This document shows, piece by piece, positions 34,766 through 44,712 of a DNA stretch of 64,000 bases (within the stretch, counting starts at the first letter, position 1; each line of letters begins with the position of its first letter). The translations under genes were made by a program, and so were the position numbers. The stretch spans positions 1-64,000 of the forward strand of contig NZ_CP118110.1 in NCBI RefSeq assembly GCF_028747985.1, written 5' to 3'. Under the pieces are notes generated by a model that made no database searches, was not told the DNA's origin, and saw only the letters and a list, made by a program, of their open reading frames with translations. Origin of the DNA: Paenibacillus urinalis. Lineage in GTDB: Bacteria > Bacillota > Bacilli > Paenibacillales > Paenibacillaceae.

Positions 34766-35890
34766 TTGGGACTATTCAGAAAAAGCAAAATAATAGATAC
34801 AGATGAACCAGTAGCAACTACGGATTCTGTAAAGAAGACAGCTGAGAGGTTGAAGTCTGACAAGGCAATAAAGGAACGAGCTCCAAAATCAAGGACTGGA
34901 ATGAAATTACTTAGAACGTGCGTTTGGATATTCGTCGGTTTTATCCTCATCAAAGGGTGCATGTCATTTGTTCAAGGTACACGTGTGGTAAACCAGACCA
35001 TCATTAATGGAGAAACCGCTCCTGTAATTGAAGAAAGAGTTAAAGGATTCGCCGCGGATTATGCTTCAGAATACTTCACCTGGAATATGAATAACTTCTC
35101 TGAGCGTTCAACACGATTGGCTGCTTTTGTGTCGGGCATTGATTCAGATGCAGGAATAAAATCTCTAGACGTTAAAGGATCAAGTCGTGTCCTGACAACA
35201 GAAGTATTTGATGCAAAACAACTAAACGAAAATCAAGTGGAAGTAACAGTGATGGTAAGAAGAGAAGTTGAAATTCCTACTGAACCATCAAGCACAACAC
35301 CTACGAATAATATTGAGAGTACTGAAAGAGCAGTATCAATAAACAAAGTCTACATGGTTGTACCAGTGACTGTAGCAGAAGAGGGGTTGGTAATCCGGTC
35401 GTATCCTCGGTTTGTTACCGAATTACCAAAAGGGGAAGCAACAACTACCTCGATAGGCCCATCAGTCTCCGACACAAATACGCTTGCTTTAGCGAAAGAA
35501 TTAACCGGCAGCTTCCTTAGTGCTTGGTACGAAGGAAATGCTAGTCAGTTGCGTTATTTCTACTCAATTGCGGATGATGCTCCAAAATCTCTGATCAAAT
35601 CTTCATTCGTATTTGACCGAGTTGAAAGCCTCAATATGTACCGTATCGAAGATCAAAGTGAAACAATGAGAATTCAAGCGACAGTCATCTTAAAAAGCGA
35701 CATTGGCGAGTCATTTACTAACGCATGGTCACTCGACGTAACTGAGAAAGATGGCCGATTATATGTTCTTAAATCCTCCCAGGAAACCGAAAAAAATGAT
35801 TCTGCCGTAGAGGAACAATTGACTGAAGAGCCACAACCGAATGTAGAAGAAACAACTCAGGTGCTGCCTGAGCCCAATAATGCAAATTAA
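34766..35890 (+). CDS. TcpC-like conjugation protein (VirB8-type)
   Basis: 374 residues. Short cytoplasmic N-terminus, single transmembrane helix (about 50-68), then two alpha/beta NTF2-like extracellular domains: about 85-215 (VKGFAADYASEYFTWN, VYMVVPVTVAEEGLVI) and about 240-350 (ALAKELTGSFLSAWYEG, then TNAWSLDVTEKDGRLYV). This is the TcpC/ConC fold, the Gram-positive equivalent of VirB8, required for pCW3- and ICEBs1-type transfer. TTG start behind GGGGGTG. The Pro/Glu-rich tail (350-374) is disordered. Confidence 0.78.
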   Translation: MGLFRKSKIIDTDEPVATTDSVKKTAERLKSDKAIKERAPKSRTGMKLLRTCVWIFVGFILIKGCMSFVQGTRVVNQTIINGETAPVIEERVKGFAADYASEYFTWNMNNFSERSTRLAAFVSGIDSDAGIKSLDVKGSSRVLTTEVFDAKQLNENQVEVTVMVRREVEIPTEPSSTTPTNNIESTERAVSINKVYMVVPVTVAEEGLVIRSYPRFVTELPKGEATTTSIGPSVSDTNTLALAKELTGSFLSAWYEGNASQLRYFYSIADDAPKSLIKSSFVFDRVESLNMYRIEDQSETMRIQATVILKSDIGESFTNAWSLDVTEKDGRLYVLKSSQETEKNDSAVEEQLTEEPQPNVEETTQVLPEPNNAN

Positions 35891-35908
35891 TGAAAGGATG
35901 TTAACTAA

Positions 35909-36214
35909 ATGAAGATGTTTAAAAAGGATTTAATGATCCGTACTACATTAATGTCAAGTGCTCTTATGCTGATAGCTACTCCTGCTTTTGCAAGTGGTCC
36001 AGGAGTAAAGTTAGGTGATTGGCTTGAAACTAATATTGGTGGAGTTGTACCAGGAATCCTGATTGCTATCGGTGTTTATCATCTAATCAAACGCGATTGG
36101 ATGAAACTAATCAGTTTTGTTGCAATTGCACTTGTAGTAGCTATCCTGATGAACTGGTCTGATGTACAAAAGCTAGCTAAGTACTTCTTTGACCAAATCT
36201 TCGGAGGCATCTAA
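35909..36214 (+). CDS. TcpD-like small membrane protein
   Basis: 101 residues: N-terminal signal-type segment (about 10-28, PAFA-S) followed by two hydrophobic helices (about 44-60 and 65-82). Position directly after tcpC and ahead of tcpE is the place of tcpD in Tcp-type loci, and its size and topology also resemble a VirB2-type subunit. AAAGGATG eight bases ahead of the ATG. Function assigned from order only. Confidence 0.55.
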   Translation: MKMFKKDLMIRTTLMSSALMLIATPAFASGPGVKLGDWLETNIGGVVPGILIAIGVYHLIKRDWMKLISFVAIALVVAILMNWSDVQKLAKYFFDQIFGGI

Positions 36215-36619
36215 ATGAGTGATAGACAATCAGAATCCCCACGAGTAACCGTATCTAATTACTCAAAGATATGGACCTGGGATTGGGTTATTTACGCTTT
36301 TGAAGGCAAGAAGTTACCGGTGCCTGCGAATGTTCGAGCTATCGGCACATTCTTCGCTTGTCTAGTATTTTGGTCGATTTTCGGTAAAATATTATTTTTC
36401 CTGCCAGATGCTTATATTTATGTAGTCCTCCCATTTGTCTCTGCCTGGTTAATCATGAAACAAAAACTTGATGGGAAAGCGCCACATAAATGGCTACTTT
36501 CAATGATATTTCACTGGATAAGACCAAAACATCTTCGAAGATATCGACCGATTCAACACAATAAGCGATATACCTACGGCAGCAAAGTGGTTTATCGTAC
36601 TCACCGGGAGCGTGCTTAA
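36215..36619 (+). CDS. TcpE-family conjugation membrane protein
   Basis: 134 residues with two closely spaced helices (about 47-64 and 68-82) and conserved N-terminal YSKIWTWDWVIYAFEGKKLP, followed by KAPHKWLLSMIFHWIRPK. This is the TcpE pattern; TcpE is a membrane component of the Tcp/Con transfer channel. ATG immediately after the tcpD-like stop, so translation is coupled. The C-terminus is strongly basic and cytoplasmic. Confidence 0.75.
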   Translation: MSDRQSESPRVTVSNYSKIWTWDWVIYAFEGKKLPVPANVRAIGTFFACLVFWSIFGKILFFLPDAYIYVVLPFVSAWLIMKQKLDGKAPHKWLLSMIFHWIRPKHLRRYRPIQHNKRYTYGSKVVYRTHRERA

Positions 36620-36637
36620 TACGCGCTCCTCTTTTTT
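36607..36637 (+). terminator. intra-operon terminator/attenuator hairpin
   Basis: GGAGCGTG (36607-36614) pairs with CGCGCTCC (36622-36629), followed by TCTTTTTT. It sits at the tcpE stop, ahead of virB4, and may lower expression of the distal transfer genes or stabilise the upstream mRNA. Confidence 0.55.
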
Positions 36638-36655
36638 AATAAGGAGGGTAGAACT

Positions 36656-39298
36656 ATGGGTGTGGAAGTGACTAAGCGACCAAATAAAATAAACGTTGAG
36701 TTCCCTATTGCTTACTTTGAAGGAAACTTAATATTTAATCATAACAAGCAGGTGTGGGCCGTATATGAGCTAGATCCTTTCATATATGACCATCAGAGTG
36801 ACCAACAAAAAATAGATCGTCTGATTGCCCAAACCTCTTTCCTAAGCATGTTAACGGACCAATTCCAAATCCTATGGTTACCTAAAGCCCATGACATTGC
36901 TAAGCACCATGAAAAGCTTAGACAACGAAATACTGGACCGCTTAAAAGTTGGGGGAACAGGTATATCTCCGGAATGGAAGATTATCTAGGCGAAGCATAC
37001 AACACATCGGATGGATCCAATAATGCGGAATATCGTCCCTATGTTGTTGTATACATCCCCAAGAGTGATGATAAGGATCTGGTAGAACAAATAGAGAACG
37101 TATATACCGAAATGAAGAAAATGATTCTTCATCCTAAACGTTTTATTGAACATATTTCAGGTCTTAATGAACCAGAAATTTTCGAACATGAATACCAGGC
37201 TTATATGGTAAAGGAGCGGCAAATATACGATCGTATTTCCCGCAGAATCAAAGTAAAACGAGGAACTCCTGCAACAACAGAGTGGCTAATCAAGCGTAAC
37301 TTCTGGTGGGGGATATCGGATCCAGTTCTCCGTTCGACGAAAGACAAACCATGGACTCCAAAGAAAAGAAAAGGAAACCGCGGCGGTCTTGATACATTCT
37401 TATATGACTCAAGACAAATTATCACTTTGACTGAGGCTGAAATTGATGGATCGCATCCTCGTAGATTGCAGATTAATCAGCCCCATGAAGGCCAGGACGA
37501 TTACATCTACCATACGTATCTTACCGTTTCTGAACTTCCAGATAATATGGATATGCCGGGAAGTGAGTGGCTTTACAGTGCAGCTACATTGCCATTTCCA
37601 GTTCAAATGAGCATTAAAGTGGAAGTGATAGAAGCACCTGAAGCAATTAAGAAACTAGCAAAGAAAAAAACTGACATCGACAACCAGGTAAAGAACGTGC
37701 ATGAAGCTGGTGCAACCGTACCTCTTGAACTTGCTGAAAAGCAAGAAAGGGCATTACTGCTCGAAGACGAGTATAAGAAAAGAAAGAACCAAACCTTCAT
37801 TACACATATTACCTTTGGGCTGTACCATACGGATATTAATCTCTTAAAAAGTAATGCCAAGATATTGCAGGATCATTTCAGAGATTTCGGAAACATACAT
37901 GTTGAATTACCTGCAGGTGATCAATGGTTACTCTTTAATGATTTTATCCCTGGATCCCCCCGCTATGTTTCAGACTATATTCAAAGAATCCCTCCTGAAA
38001 CATTGGCTTCCGGAATGTTTGGGGCAACTCAACAGTTAGGAGATAACATTGGGGTCTATATAGGCACAACGGGGTCATTACAACAACCTGTATTTGTTGA
38101 TCTTAGGCACGCTAGCCAAATCAATAGATCACCGTCTTTTACCATAAGCGGAACACTCGGAGGCGGTAAATCCGTCCTGCTAAACTTGTTAGGATATATT
38201 AACGCAGTATGCGGAGGAAAAACTCTAATATTCGACCCTAAGGGTGAACGTTCTCATTGGCCGGATATGCTGCCTGAGCTAAAAGGACAAATTCAAGTGG
38301 CTACCTTATCTGCTTCTCATGAGGATCAAGGGAAGCTGGATCCTTTTGTGATGCTACAAAATATTGAAGATGCTAAAGAAGCAGCGATGGACATTTTATC
38401 ATACTTAGCATCTGTACAGAGTGATCGGGTAGAGTACAGTTACATATCTCAAGCGGTCACAAGAGTAGCTTCCGAACCGAAACCTTACTTAAAAAAATGT
38501 ATTGATGTCCTGCGACAAATGGGTGAGACTAGACAACCGGCTGCTGTGGTAGCTGAAGTACTCGACAGTTTCAGTAACTTATCATTTGCCAAGTTACTTT
38601 TTGGTAACGGGGAACAAAAAACAATTGACTTAAACTATGCGATGAACATTTTACAGGTTCAGAATCTTAAAATGCCTCCTGTAGAAAAGCCTCCCGGGAA
38701 CTACTCCTTGGTTGAGAAAATGTCTGTAGCCACGATGTATTCAATTGGTCGATTCATGGATACCTTCATTTATTTTGATCGCTCGGTCTTTACACTTGCC
38801 GAAATGGATGAGGCATGGGCGATCCTGCGAACTCAAATCGGGAAGGAAATGGCCGATCGTGTAATTCGTACGGGGCGCTCTCTAAATGGCGGACTTGGAA
38901 TTGCGACTCAAAACCCTACAGATGTAGCTGGTGACCTTGCTGGTAACATTGGAATGAAGTTTGCGTTTAGGGACTCAGACACAGCCAAGATCAAAAGTAC
39001 GCTTTCCTACTTTGGATTGGAGCACACTCAAGAAAATATTGATCTAATTAAGAATCTTGATAATGGGCAATGTCTCATGCAGGATATTTACGGCCGAAAT
39101 GGTGTACTTACAGTAGATGTTGTATTTCAACGTCTCTTTGATTGTTTTGATACTAGACCACCTGAAGAGGATAGTTCAGAAACAAGAGAGGAAACAGAGT
39201 ATACAATACTTGAGAAATTCCAAGAACACTATGAGCAGTATGCTGCTGCAGGTGATGTAGGAGGGGAGCTTGATGGAGAAGACCCCGACCATGATTAA
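36656..39298 (+). CDS. VirB4/TcpF-like conjugation ATPase
   Basis: 880 residues. An N-terminal VirB4-type region (1-480) is followed by the P-loop NTPase domain: Walker A GTLGGGKS at 499-506, LIFDPKGER, a Walker B region FTLAEMDEAW near 715-725, and GGLGIATQNPTDV near 743-755. VirB4 ATPases energise assembly of the mating channel. GGAGGG precedes the ATG. An acidic C-terminal tail (about 845-880) is present. Upstream lies tcpE; the virB6-like gene begins within its last codons. Length is normal for the Tcp-type family. Confidence 0.85.
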   Translation: MGVEVTKRPNKINVEFPIAYFEGNLIFNHNKQVWAVYELDPFIYDHQSDQQKIDRLIAQTSFLSMLTDQFQILWLPKAHDIAKHHEKLRQRNTGPLKSWGNRYISGMEDYLGEAYNTSDGSNNAEYRPYVVVYIPKSDDKDLVEQIENVYTEMKKMILHPKRFIEHISGLNEPEIFEHEYQAYMVKERQIYDRISRRIKVKRGTPATTEWLIKRNFWWGISDPVLRSTKDKPWTPKKRKGNRGGLDTFLYDSRQIITLTEAEIDGSHPRRLQINQPHEGQDDYIYHTYLTVSELPDNMDMPGSEWLYSAATLPFPVQMSIKVEVIEAPEAIKKLAKKKTDIDNQVKNVHEAGATVPLELAEKQERALLLEDEYKKRKNQTFITHITFGLYHTDINLLKSNAKILQDHFRDFGNIHVELPAGDQWLLFNDFIPGSPRYVSDYIQRIPPETLASGMFGATQQLGDNIGVYIGTTGSLQQPVFVDLRHASQINRSPSFTISGTLGGGKSVLLNLLGYINAVCGGKTLIFDPKGERSHWPDMLPELKGQIQVATLSASHEDQGKLDPFVMLQNIEDAKEAAMDILSYLASVQSDRVEYSYISQAVTRVASEPKPYLKKCIDVLRQMGETRQPAAVVAEVLDSFSNLSFAKLLFGNGEQKTIDLNYAMNILQVQNLKMPPVEKPPGNYSLVEKMSVATMYSIGRFMDTFIYFDRSVFTLAEMDEAWAILRTQIGKEMADRVIRTGRSLNGGLGIATQNPTDVAGDLAGNIGMKFAFRDSDTAKIKSTLSYFGLEHTQENIDLIKNLDNGQCLMQDIYGRNGVLTVDVVFQRLFDCFDTRPPEEDSSETREETEYTILEKFQEHYEQYAAAGDVGGELDGEDPDHD

Positions 39299-42122
39299 GC
39301 GAGGAGTGAAAATAAGGAAGTCTCTTGTATTGCTAGGTGTAATAGTATCATTTCTCCTAGTCTTGATACTTCCTACAGTAGTAGAAGCATCCTCCATCGA
39401 TGAAATGATTCCTTCTGACAACAACAAAGAAGGGATATATAACAAGTATGGAGCAACCAACTATTCATTTCAAACACTGATCCCAGAGCGATCATTCTGG
39501 CAAATAGGTCAGAAAGCTTCGGACGGTATAATCAGGGTTTATGATCATGTACTAAGTTTCTTTTTTCTTGTCCTAGTTCAAATCACTCGTTTATTCACCT
39601 TTTTATCTCATCAAGCATTTACATTTTCCTTTATGGATCAATTAATCGATGCTGCTGAGGATATTATTCAAAGTGTCGCAGGGGTGAATAACGGTCTCTT
39701 AGGTAACGGTCTATGGGGGAGTCTCTTGGGGATTTTTGCTTCCATTACCGTTCTTTATATCTTGTTTAATATGCTTCGAGGAAGATACATGGATGGATAT
39801 CAATCCGCATTAGGCTTCGTAATGGCTCTTGTCATATGTCTCGGTTTTATTTCAAACGCAGGCACCATTATTAAGTCTTTTAATGGGATCGGCAACGAGG
39901 TGGGGGGGATGATGTACTCCATGCTCGCCAAAACAACTGGTCTTAATACTGATCCTAACAATGGTGTAGGAACGATCTCAGAACAAGTATGGAATGAGCT
40001 AGTAGTTCGACCCTACACCATGCTCCAGTTTGATGATCCAGACGTTCAAAAAAAAGACCCTCAACTTTTTAACGAAGTTCTTTCAACAGCACCATTTTCA
40101 GATGAACGAGAAGCAGTTTTACAGAAGGCACTAAGTAAGTACCCCGACATTGGGCGAGAAAGACCATATGAACAGATGCTAATACTTGTGTGTTACTATG
40201 CATTCTCCATTTTTACACTTGGGTTATTTATCTTCTGGGCTGTCCTTTCTATATTCTATCGTTTGAAACTGCTAATTCATGCAGCTGTTATGGCCGTAAC
40301 GTTACTTGCAACGCTTCTTCCAGGTAAAGAAGCTGGGTTCAACTCTATGAAGCAACAATTCATCAAATTAATAGGTCTTTGTGTAATGACCGCCTTTGTC
40401 ATGTTTTTCTTAAGTCTATCCCTAGTATTTGGACATCTATCCTTTGATGTTGTCTATTCAGCAGGAGCAGGCTGGTTTACCGCAATGATAGTAGAGGCAA
40501 TTGTAGTTGTTGTTATATTCAAATATCGTAACGAGATTGGACAAGTTTTCAGCAAAGCAGCCGGTCATATTCCAATGCCGGAACGTGCCAAATCCACTGT
40601 TGTAGATACATTACAGCGTGGTGCAACGAGAACCTTGTATCACAGTACTGCTGGTAAAATCAGTAGCATGTTTAACCGAAAAGAGCATGAAGGAGTTCCT
40701 AGTACATTTACTCCGTCTTCTCTCAGTACTGCCGGCACCAACATTAACGATGCTACTACAGCAAGTATGGTCCTGCGTTACCAGCGAGAGAAACAAGCTG
40801 CCGAACAAATTTCTAATGAATCTGGAGCAGAGGCACAATATTCTCCTTTTGTTCAGAAAGTAAATGAGAATCTTCGGAATGGCAGTAAAAATCCTTTCCG
40901 TGGGTTGGACAAAGAATGGAAAGAAGAGAAGAACAGATTGTCGTCTGTCAAAACTGATGGTGGAGATATGCGTAACGCGATTCTTATGCAGGGCGTAAAT
41001 GAGAACATGAATGATCAAGAGGTTGCATCAACATTGTATTCAAATGAGAATGCAATCCGAGAAGCAAGTTCCTTCATGGTGAATCGACCAAAACAGGCTA
41101 TAAACCAACTCGACAGGGCCAAAACACTCAATCGGAATCGTAAACTCGAAACTGCAGTGGATGATTTTGTTATGGTCCAATTGTTCCAAAGGTACAAAAC
41201 GGAATATAAGCAAGCTGTTGATACCTCCATCGAGACGGGTGAACCAATCAGACACTCTGACTTTGTAAAGAAAATGGATGGTCGATTTAAGGAAGCAGGG
41301 CTCAGCAACACCAACAAAGTAAACACTACGATGCTATCAAGAAAAAGTAGGATTGCCGTTGCTACTCATTTCCAATCGATGCCTGAGTATGGAGCACAGA
41401 AGGAGCGGCTACTAAAAGCTAATGACTCATTCCGAAGGGTAGCCGTACAAAATGGTGGAATATCTGAAGTACCTAAAATTCAGCTAAATCCTTTACAGAA
41501 TCCTGCTACTATTATGAAAAATATGCCTCCTCTACCAACGGCTCAGTTCGGATCTAGAGGAAATAAGTATAGTGCAGGAAGCTTTAATACTACTAAATCT
41601 GTACCATCATCAATATTGTCGGCTCCTGCAGTACCTGCAGCTCTTGCAGCTCCTGTAACTTTACCATCCGTTCCTGATCCTAAGAAGACTATGAACAATG
41701 TTAAGGGTAAGAATATCGCAACTCAATTTAACGTTCCTATGTCTGTTACAGCAACTCCTGTGACCGATCCTAAACTAACCATTAACAATGTTAAATTTAG
41801 TAATCCGGATCTTAAGAACAAGATTGAAGCTTCACGTGCCAATCTCAAAAACAGCATCACTACGGATGACCTTCAAGACATGCGGCTTGAAATTGATACT
41901 AATGCAAAAACCGAAGTGGTCATGAATTTGAGGAATAAGGTAACTGGTGAAGTAACAGGTGGACTAGATGATATGAAAGCGTCCCTTGAAATCATGAAAA
42001 AGGCCCGCGGTCAGCTGCATCGCGCTGAAGTTTCTTCTGCCAATCGTAACATTGAGAAAACAGTGGCAAATAAAGCGCAAAGCGGTAGAAAACAAACCAG
42101 GGTCCTAAAACAGCTTGAGTAG
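39273..42122 (+). CDS. VirB6/TcpH-like polytopic membrane protein
   Basis: 949 residues from ATG 39273 (SD GGAGGGG seven bases ahead; a TTG one codon earlier is also possible). Eight or so membrane helices lie between about 15 and 430, with the first acting as a signal anchor. The C-terminal half (430-949) is a long hydrophilic, alanine/lysine-rich cytoplasmic domain with a Pro-rich stretch (about 745-820). This build matches TcpH/ConG proteins, the VirB6-like core of Gram-positive transfer channels. It overlaps the virB4 end by 26 bases. Confidence 0.78.
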   Translation: MEKTPTMIKRGVKIRKSLVLLGVIVSFLLVLILPTVVEASSIDEMIPSDNNKEGIYNKYGATNYSFQTLIPERSFWQIGQKASDGIIRVYDHVLSFFFLVLVQITRLFTFLSHQAFTFSFMDQLIDAAEDIIQSVAGVNNGLLGNGLWGSLLGIFASITVLYILFNMLRGRYMDGYQSALGFVMALVICLGFISNAGTIIKSFNGIGNEVGGMMYSMLAKTTGLNTDPNNGVGTISEQVWNELVVRPYTMLQFDDPDVQKKDPQLFNEVLSTAPFSDEREAVLQKALSKYPDIGRERPYEQMLILVCYYAFSIFTLGLFIFWAVLSIFYRLKLLIHAAVMAVTLLATLLPGKEAGFNSMKQQFIKLIGLCVMTAFVMFFLSLSLVFGHLSFDVVYSAGAGWFTAMIVEAIVVVVIFKYRNEIGQVFSKAAGHIPMPERAKSTVVDTLQRGATRTLYHSTAGKISSMFNRKEHEGVPSTFTPSSLSTAGTNINDATTASMVLRYQREKQAAEQISNESGAEAQYSPFVQKVNENLRNGSKNPFRGLDKEWKEEKNRLSSVKTDGGDMRNAILMQGVNENMNDQEVASTLYSNENAIREASSFMVNRPKQAINQLDRAKTLNRNRKLETAVDDFVMVQLFQRYKTEYKQAVDTSIETGEPIRHSDFVKKMDGRFKEAGLSNTNKVNTTMLSRKSRIAVATHFQSMPEYGAQKERLLKANDSFRRVAVQNGGISEVPKIQLNPLQNPATIMKNMPPLPTAQFGSRGNKYSAGSFNTTKSVPSSILSAPAVPAALAAPVTLPSVPDPKKTMNNVKGKNIATQFNVPMSVTATPVTDPKLTINNVKFSNPDLKNKIEASRANLKNSITTDDLQDMRLEIDTNAKTEVVMNLRNKVTGEVTGGLDDMKASLEIMKKARGQLHRAEVSSANRNIEKTVANKAQSGRKQTRVLKQLE

Positions 42123-42139
42123 TAAGGGGGCGTACTATT

Positions 42140-43990
42140 TTGCTAGACAAGAAAGCTATTATTGGTGAAGCATTGCAAGGTGGTTTGAATAAGGAAAACC
42201 TTAAGCAACGAATCAAAAATGAAGCGATAAAGCGACTGCTCAATAAAGTATCAACATCGTTATTGAAAAACCCTGTGTTTTGGATCGTAACTGCAGTGCT
42301 GGCTGGAATCTTCATGTTCTTCTTTCTGATCGCAGCGCTAGTTTCATCTACAACCGTCGTTGCTTCTTCTGCATTTGTATCTGAAAGGGTGTTACCTCCT
42401 CAAATTTACTATCGTGATCTGGATAAGATCATAACCAGTGAGTTTGGGGAGCGAACTGACCCTGTTTTTGGAACGAAAGCTTTCCATAAAGGAATTGATT
42501 TCGGTATACCCGTGGGCACTCCAATCATCAGCTCATTCGATGGCGTTGTAACAACCGTGAGTTATCCGTCTACAAACTCAACGGAAAGTAATTCAAATGC
42601 CGGTATATATGTCTCGGTTAAAAGTTCTGATCCTGAGCTTTCATCCACCACAAGATACCTTCATTTGAGTGAAGCATTCGTCGAGCCAGGTCAATTGGTT
42701 CGTCGAGGGGAAATCATTGGACTATCGGGGAACACTGGTAAGTCTACAGGTCCTCATCTTCATTATGAGTGGATTCCTGAAGGGGAAGAGCCAGTTGACC
42801 CTACTCCTTTCATAATGCTCATGTCTAAGGCAACGGATACTGCTAGTAAAGAAGCTTTTAAGTATTTCGATAAGGTGAAATTTTCTAAAGAAGATGGAGA
42901 TTATGATTATTTTTCAAATAAGATGCTCTATTTAAGCGGAGTCTATATGGAATCTGCTGCACCTCCATTTAGCAATATGGGAACTGTAACGACACGAAAT
43001 GTTCAGACTGGCGCGTCCAGCTCAACAACTGGGGAGGGAACTGAAACTTCAGAAGACGTACCTGAAGTTTCAGTTCCACCAAATCTAGGTTCACTAACTC
43101 ATCCCTTCTTTATTGAGTATGCTGCCGCTGCCATGGAAGAAGAACGCAGAAGCGGGGTACCTGCAAGTGTCACTCTTGCACAAGCTGCGCTCGAATCAGG
43201 GTATGGTCAACGAAGCGTATGTAATAACGTTTTTGGTATCAAAGCATCCAAAGGGTGGAAAGGTCCTACTTGTTCATCTCCAACTAAAGAAGAATATGGT
43301 GGTAACATTGTCACGATCGTTGGTACGTTCCGTGCCTACTCTAGTGTAGAGCAATCATTTGCAGATCATTCAGCTTTTCTTTTAGAAAACCCTCGCTATC
43401 GTTTTGCTTTAGCCCAGGATAATCCCTATGCCTTCGCAAATGAATTACAACGGGCAGGATATGCTACAGATAGCCAATATGCAAATAAGCTTAAGAGTAT
43501 TATGAGAAGTCAGAATCTCGTCTCCCTCGATGCCAACGGAGGAATTGATCCTGCAACTGGACAGCCTTTCAATGATGTACCATTCGGTAGTGGGGGAGGA
43601 AGTGTAGGAAGCGGTGGAAGCGGTGGAAGCAGCAGAGGGAGTGTAAATACTGATGGTACTGTAACTCTCGTATTCGGCATCCAGCAATTTTATGGTAACT
43701 ATGCAAAGCAGGTATACCGATCAACGTCAACTGTTACAGACTCCAAAACCGGTAAAACACAAACTAGTCAAACGGTTACTAAATCCGATCTAATCGATCC
43801 GACTTTTAATAAACCAATCATTAATTCAGTTAATTATAATAACGTGGTGAACAATGGAGGTTACGGGGAGACTGAAGGACCTAATCTATTTGTTAAGGAC
43901 CTTCCTGCAGCTATTGCAGTAACTCCTTCCAGTGGTACCGATGAGGAACTTTATATCTCTAACGTTCAGTACGTAAGGGGGACATACTAA
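42140..43990 (+). CDS. TcpG-like bifunctional peptidoglycan hydrolase (M23 + GH73)
   Basis: 616 residues: cytoplasmic N-terminus, one transmembrane helix (about 50-70), then an M23 endopeptidase domain (about 95-225) with the zinc motifs HKGIDFG (near 115) and HLHY (near 206). A GH73-type glucosaminidase follows (about 315-455: ESGYGQRSVCNNVFGIK), then a Gly/Ser linker and a C-terminal domain of unknown type. Both hydrolytic centres look intact. It would open the cell wall for the mating channel, as TcpG/CwlT do. TTG start behind GGGGGCG; its stop overlaps the next start by one base. Confidence 0.88.
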   Translation: MLDKKAIIGEALQGGLNKENLKQRIKNEAIKRLLNKVSTSLLKNPVFWIVTAVLAGIFMFFFLIAALVSSTTVVASSAFVSERVLPPQIYYRDLDKIITSEFGERTDPVFGTKAFHKGIDFGIPVGTPIISSFDGVVTTVSYPSTNSTESNSNAGIYVSVKSSDPELSSTTRYLHLSEAFVEPGQLVRRGEIIGLSGNTGKSTGPHLHYEWIPEGEEPVDPTPFIMLMSKATDTASKEAFKYFDKVKFSKEDGDYDYFSNKMLYLSGVYMESAAPPFSNMGTVTTRNVQTGASSSTTGEGTETSEDVPEVSVPPNLGSLTHPFFIEYAAAAMEEERRSGVPASVTLAQAALESGYGQRSVCNNVFGIKASKGWKGPTCSSPTKEEYGGNIVTIVGTFRAYSSVEQSFADHSAFLLENPRYRFALAQDNPYAFANELQRAGYATDSQYANKLKSIMRSQNLVSLDANGGIDPATGQPFNDVPFGSGGGSVGSGGSGGSSRGSVNTDGTVTLVFGIQQFYGNYAKQVYRSTSTVTDSKTGKTQTSQTVTKSDLIDPTFNKPIINSVNYNNVVNNGGYGETEGPNLFVKDLPAAIAVTPSSGTDEELYISNVQYVRGTY

Positions 43991-44388
43991 TGAATGTACA
44001 ATTAGTTGAACAGTTACAGACCGAAACATACTTTATGCTTAATTTAGAAATCACTTTCACCGGCTTAAAAGAATGGTTTCATATGGCTGGAATGCAATGC
44101 GATGATGTATCCCTTTTTCAAAGTATCCTGATGCCAGAAAAGATATCACCGGAGAAGCAAGTTGAATTTGCACAGTTGATACTGTATCGACATGAGGATG
44201 TCTTCTTCCAGATGCATCGAGGATTATCTGCCGAAGAGCCGCTTCATCAGTTACTCATACAATTGCTGAACGTTAGAACTCTTCATGGTGAGGAGACTGC
44301 TATCCTTGATCTATGGGAAAAATTGAACCTTGATCGCAAAGAAACGGATCCAAAGTACCGTTCTATTTACGAGTTGTTTAGCAATTAG
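43990..44388 (+). CDS. hypothetical protein ending the transfer operon
   Basis: 132 residues, helical and acidic, no membrane or signal segments. TAATG overlap with the hydrolase gene shows coupling, and a hairpin with T-tract follows at 44449, so it is the last gene of the operon. No recognised family; possible cytoplasmic accessory of the transfer system by position. Confidence 0.6.
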   Translation: MNVQLVEQLQTETYFMLNLEITFTGLKEWFHMAGMQCDDVSLFQSILMPEKISPEKQVEFAQLILYRHEDVFFQMHRGLSAEEPLHQLLIQLLNVRTLHGEETAILDLWEKLNLDRKETDPKYRSIYELFSN

Positions 44389-44448
44389 TATTCTATTTTC
44401 CTGCAAAAAGTTTATTTAACCGCTTGGGGAAGCATAACAATTAATACT

Positions 44449-44493
44449 GGGGTAATAGATGGGTCGATTGAAGGCCTTTCTATTGCCCCTTTT
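44449..44493 (+). terminator. transfer-operon terminator
   Basis: GGGGTAATAGA (44449-44459) pairs with TCTATTGCCCC (44479-44489), with one G-T pair, then TTTT. It overlaps the -35 element of the next promoter. Confidence 0.7.
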
Positions 44494-44511
44494 CCATAAT
44501 TAGACTATAAT
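44483..44511 (+). promoter_or_regulatory. consensus-like promoter
   Basis: TTGCCC (44483-44488), 17-base spacer, TATAAT (44506-44511). Drives the structured leader and the toxin-antitoxin pair; start of transcription expected near 44518. Confidence 0.6.
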
Positions 44512-44517
44512 CATTGT

Positions 44518-44655
44518 ATTACTATTAAATGAATTATTTTTCTTTGCTGCTATATTTCAGCGAAGAGAGGAGCATGTTGTTCATATTCGACAACGATAAA
44601 TAATTGCCTTGATGCAAAAGGATGGAGCAGGCCCTATTCAGGTGTGCTTTTATTT
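44518..44655 (+). ncRNA. structured leader RNA, copy 1
   Basis: Poly-T then the hairpin CTTTGCTG/CAGCGAAG (44542-44565), AGAGGAGCATG, a second hairpin GTTGT/ACAAC, and a weak terminator-like GCAGGCC...GGTGTGC followed by TTTTATTTTT. The same layout recurs at 56035 with stem bases changed in pairs (CTTGCCG/CGGCGAG). This suggests a conserved structured leader or attenuator. Confidence 0.45.
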
Positions 44656-44712
44656 TTGCGTTCAGGGCTTATTTATTTTCATCTATCTCAGAGAAAAGGG
44701 GGTAATAAAGAC

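Noticed and set aside
37201..37860. Minus-strand ORFs of 65-85 residues inside virB4
   Set aside because: Shadows of an intact VirB4 frame with no ribosome sites.
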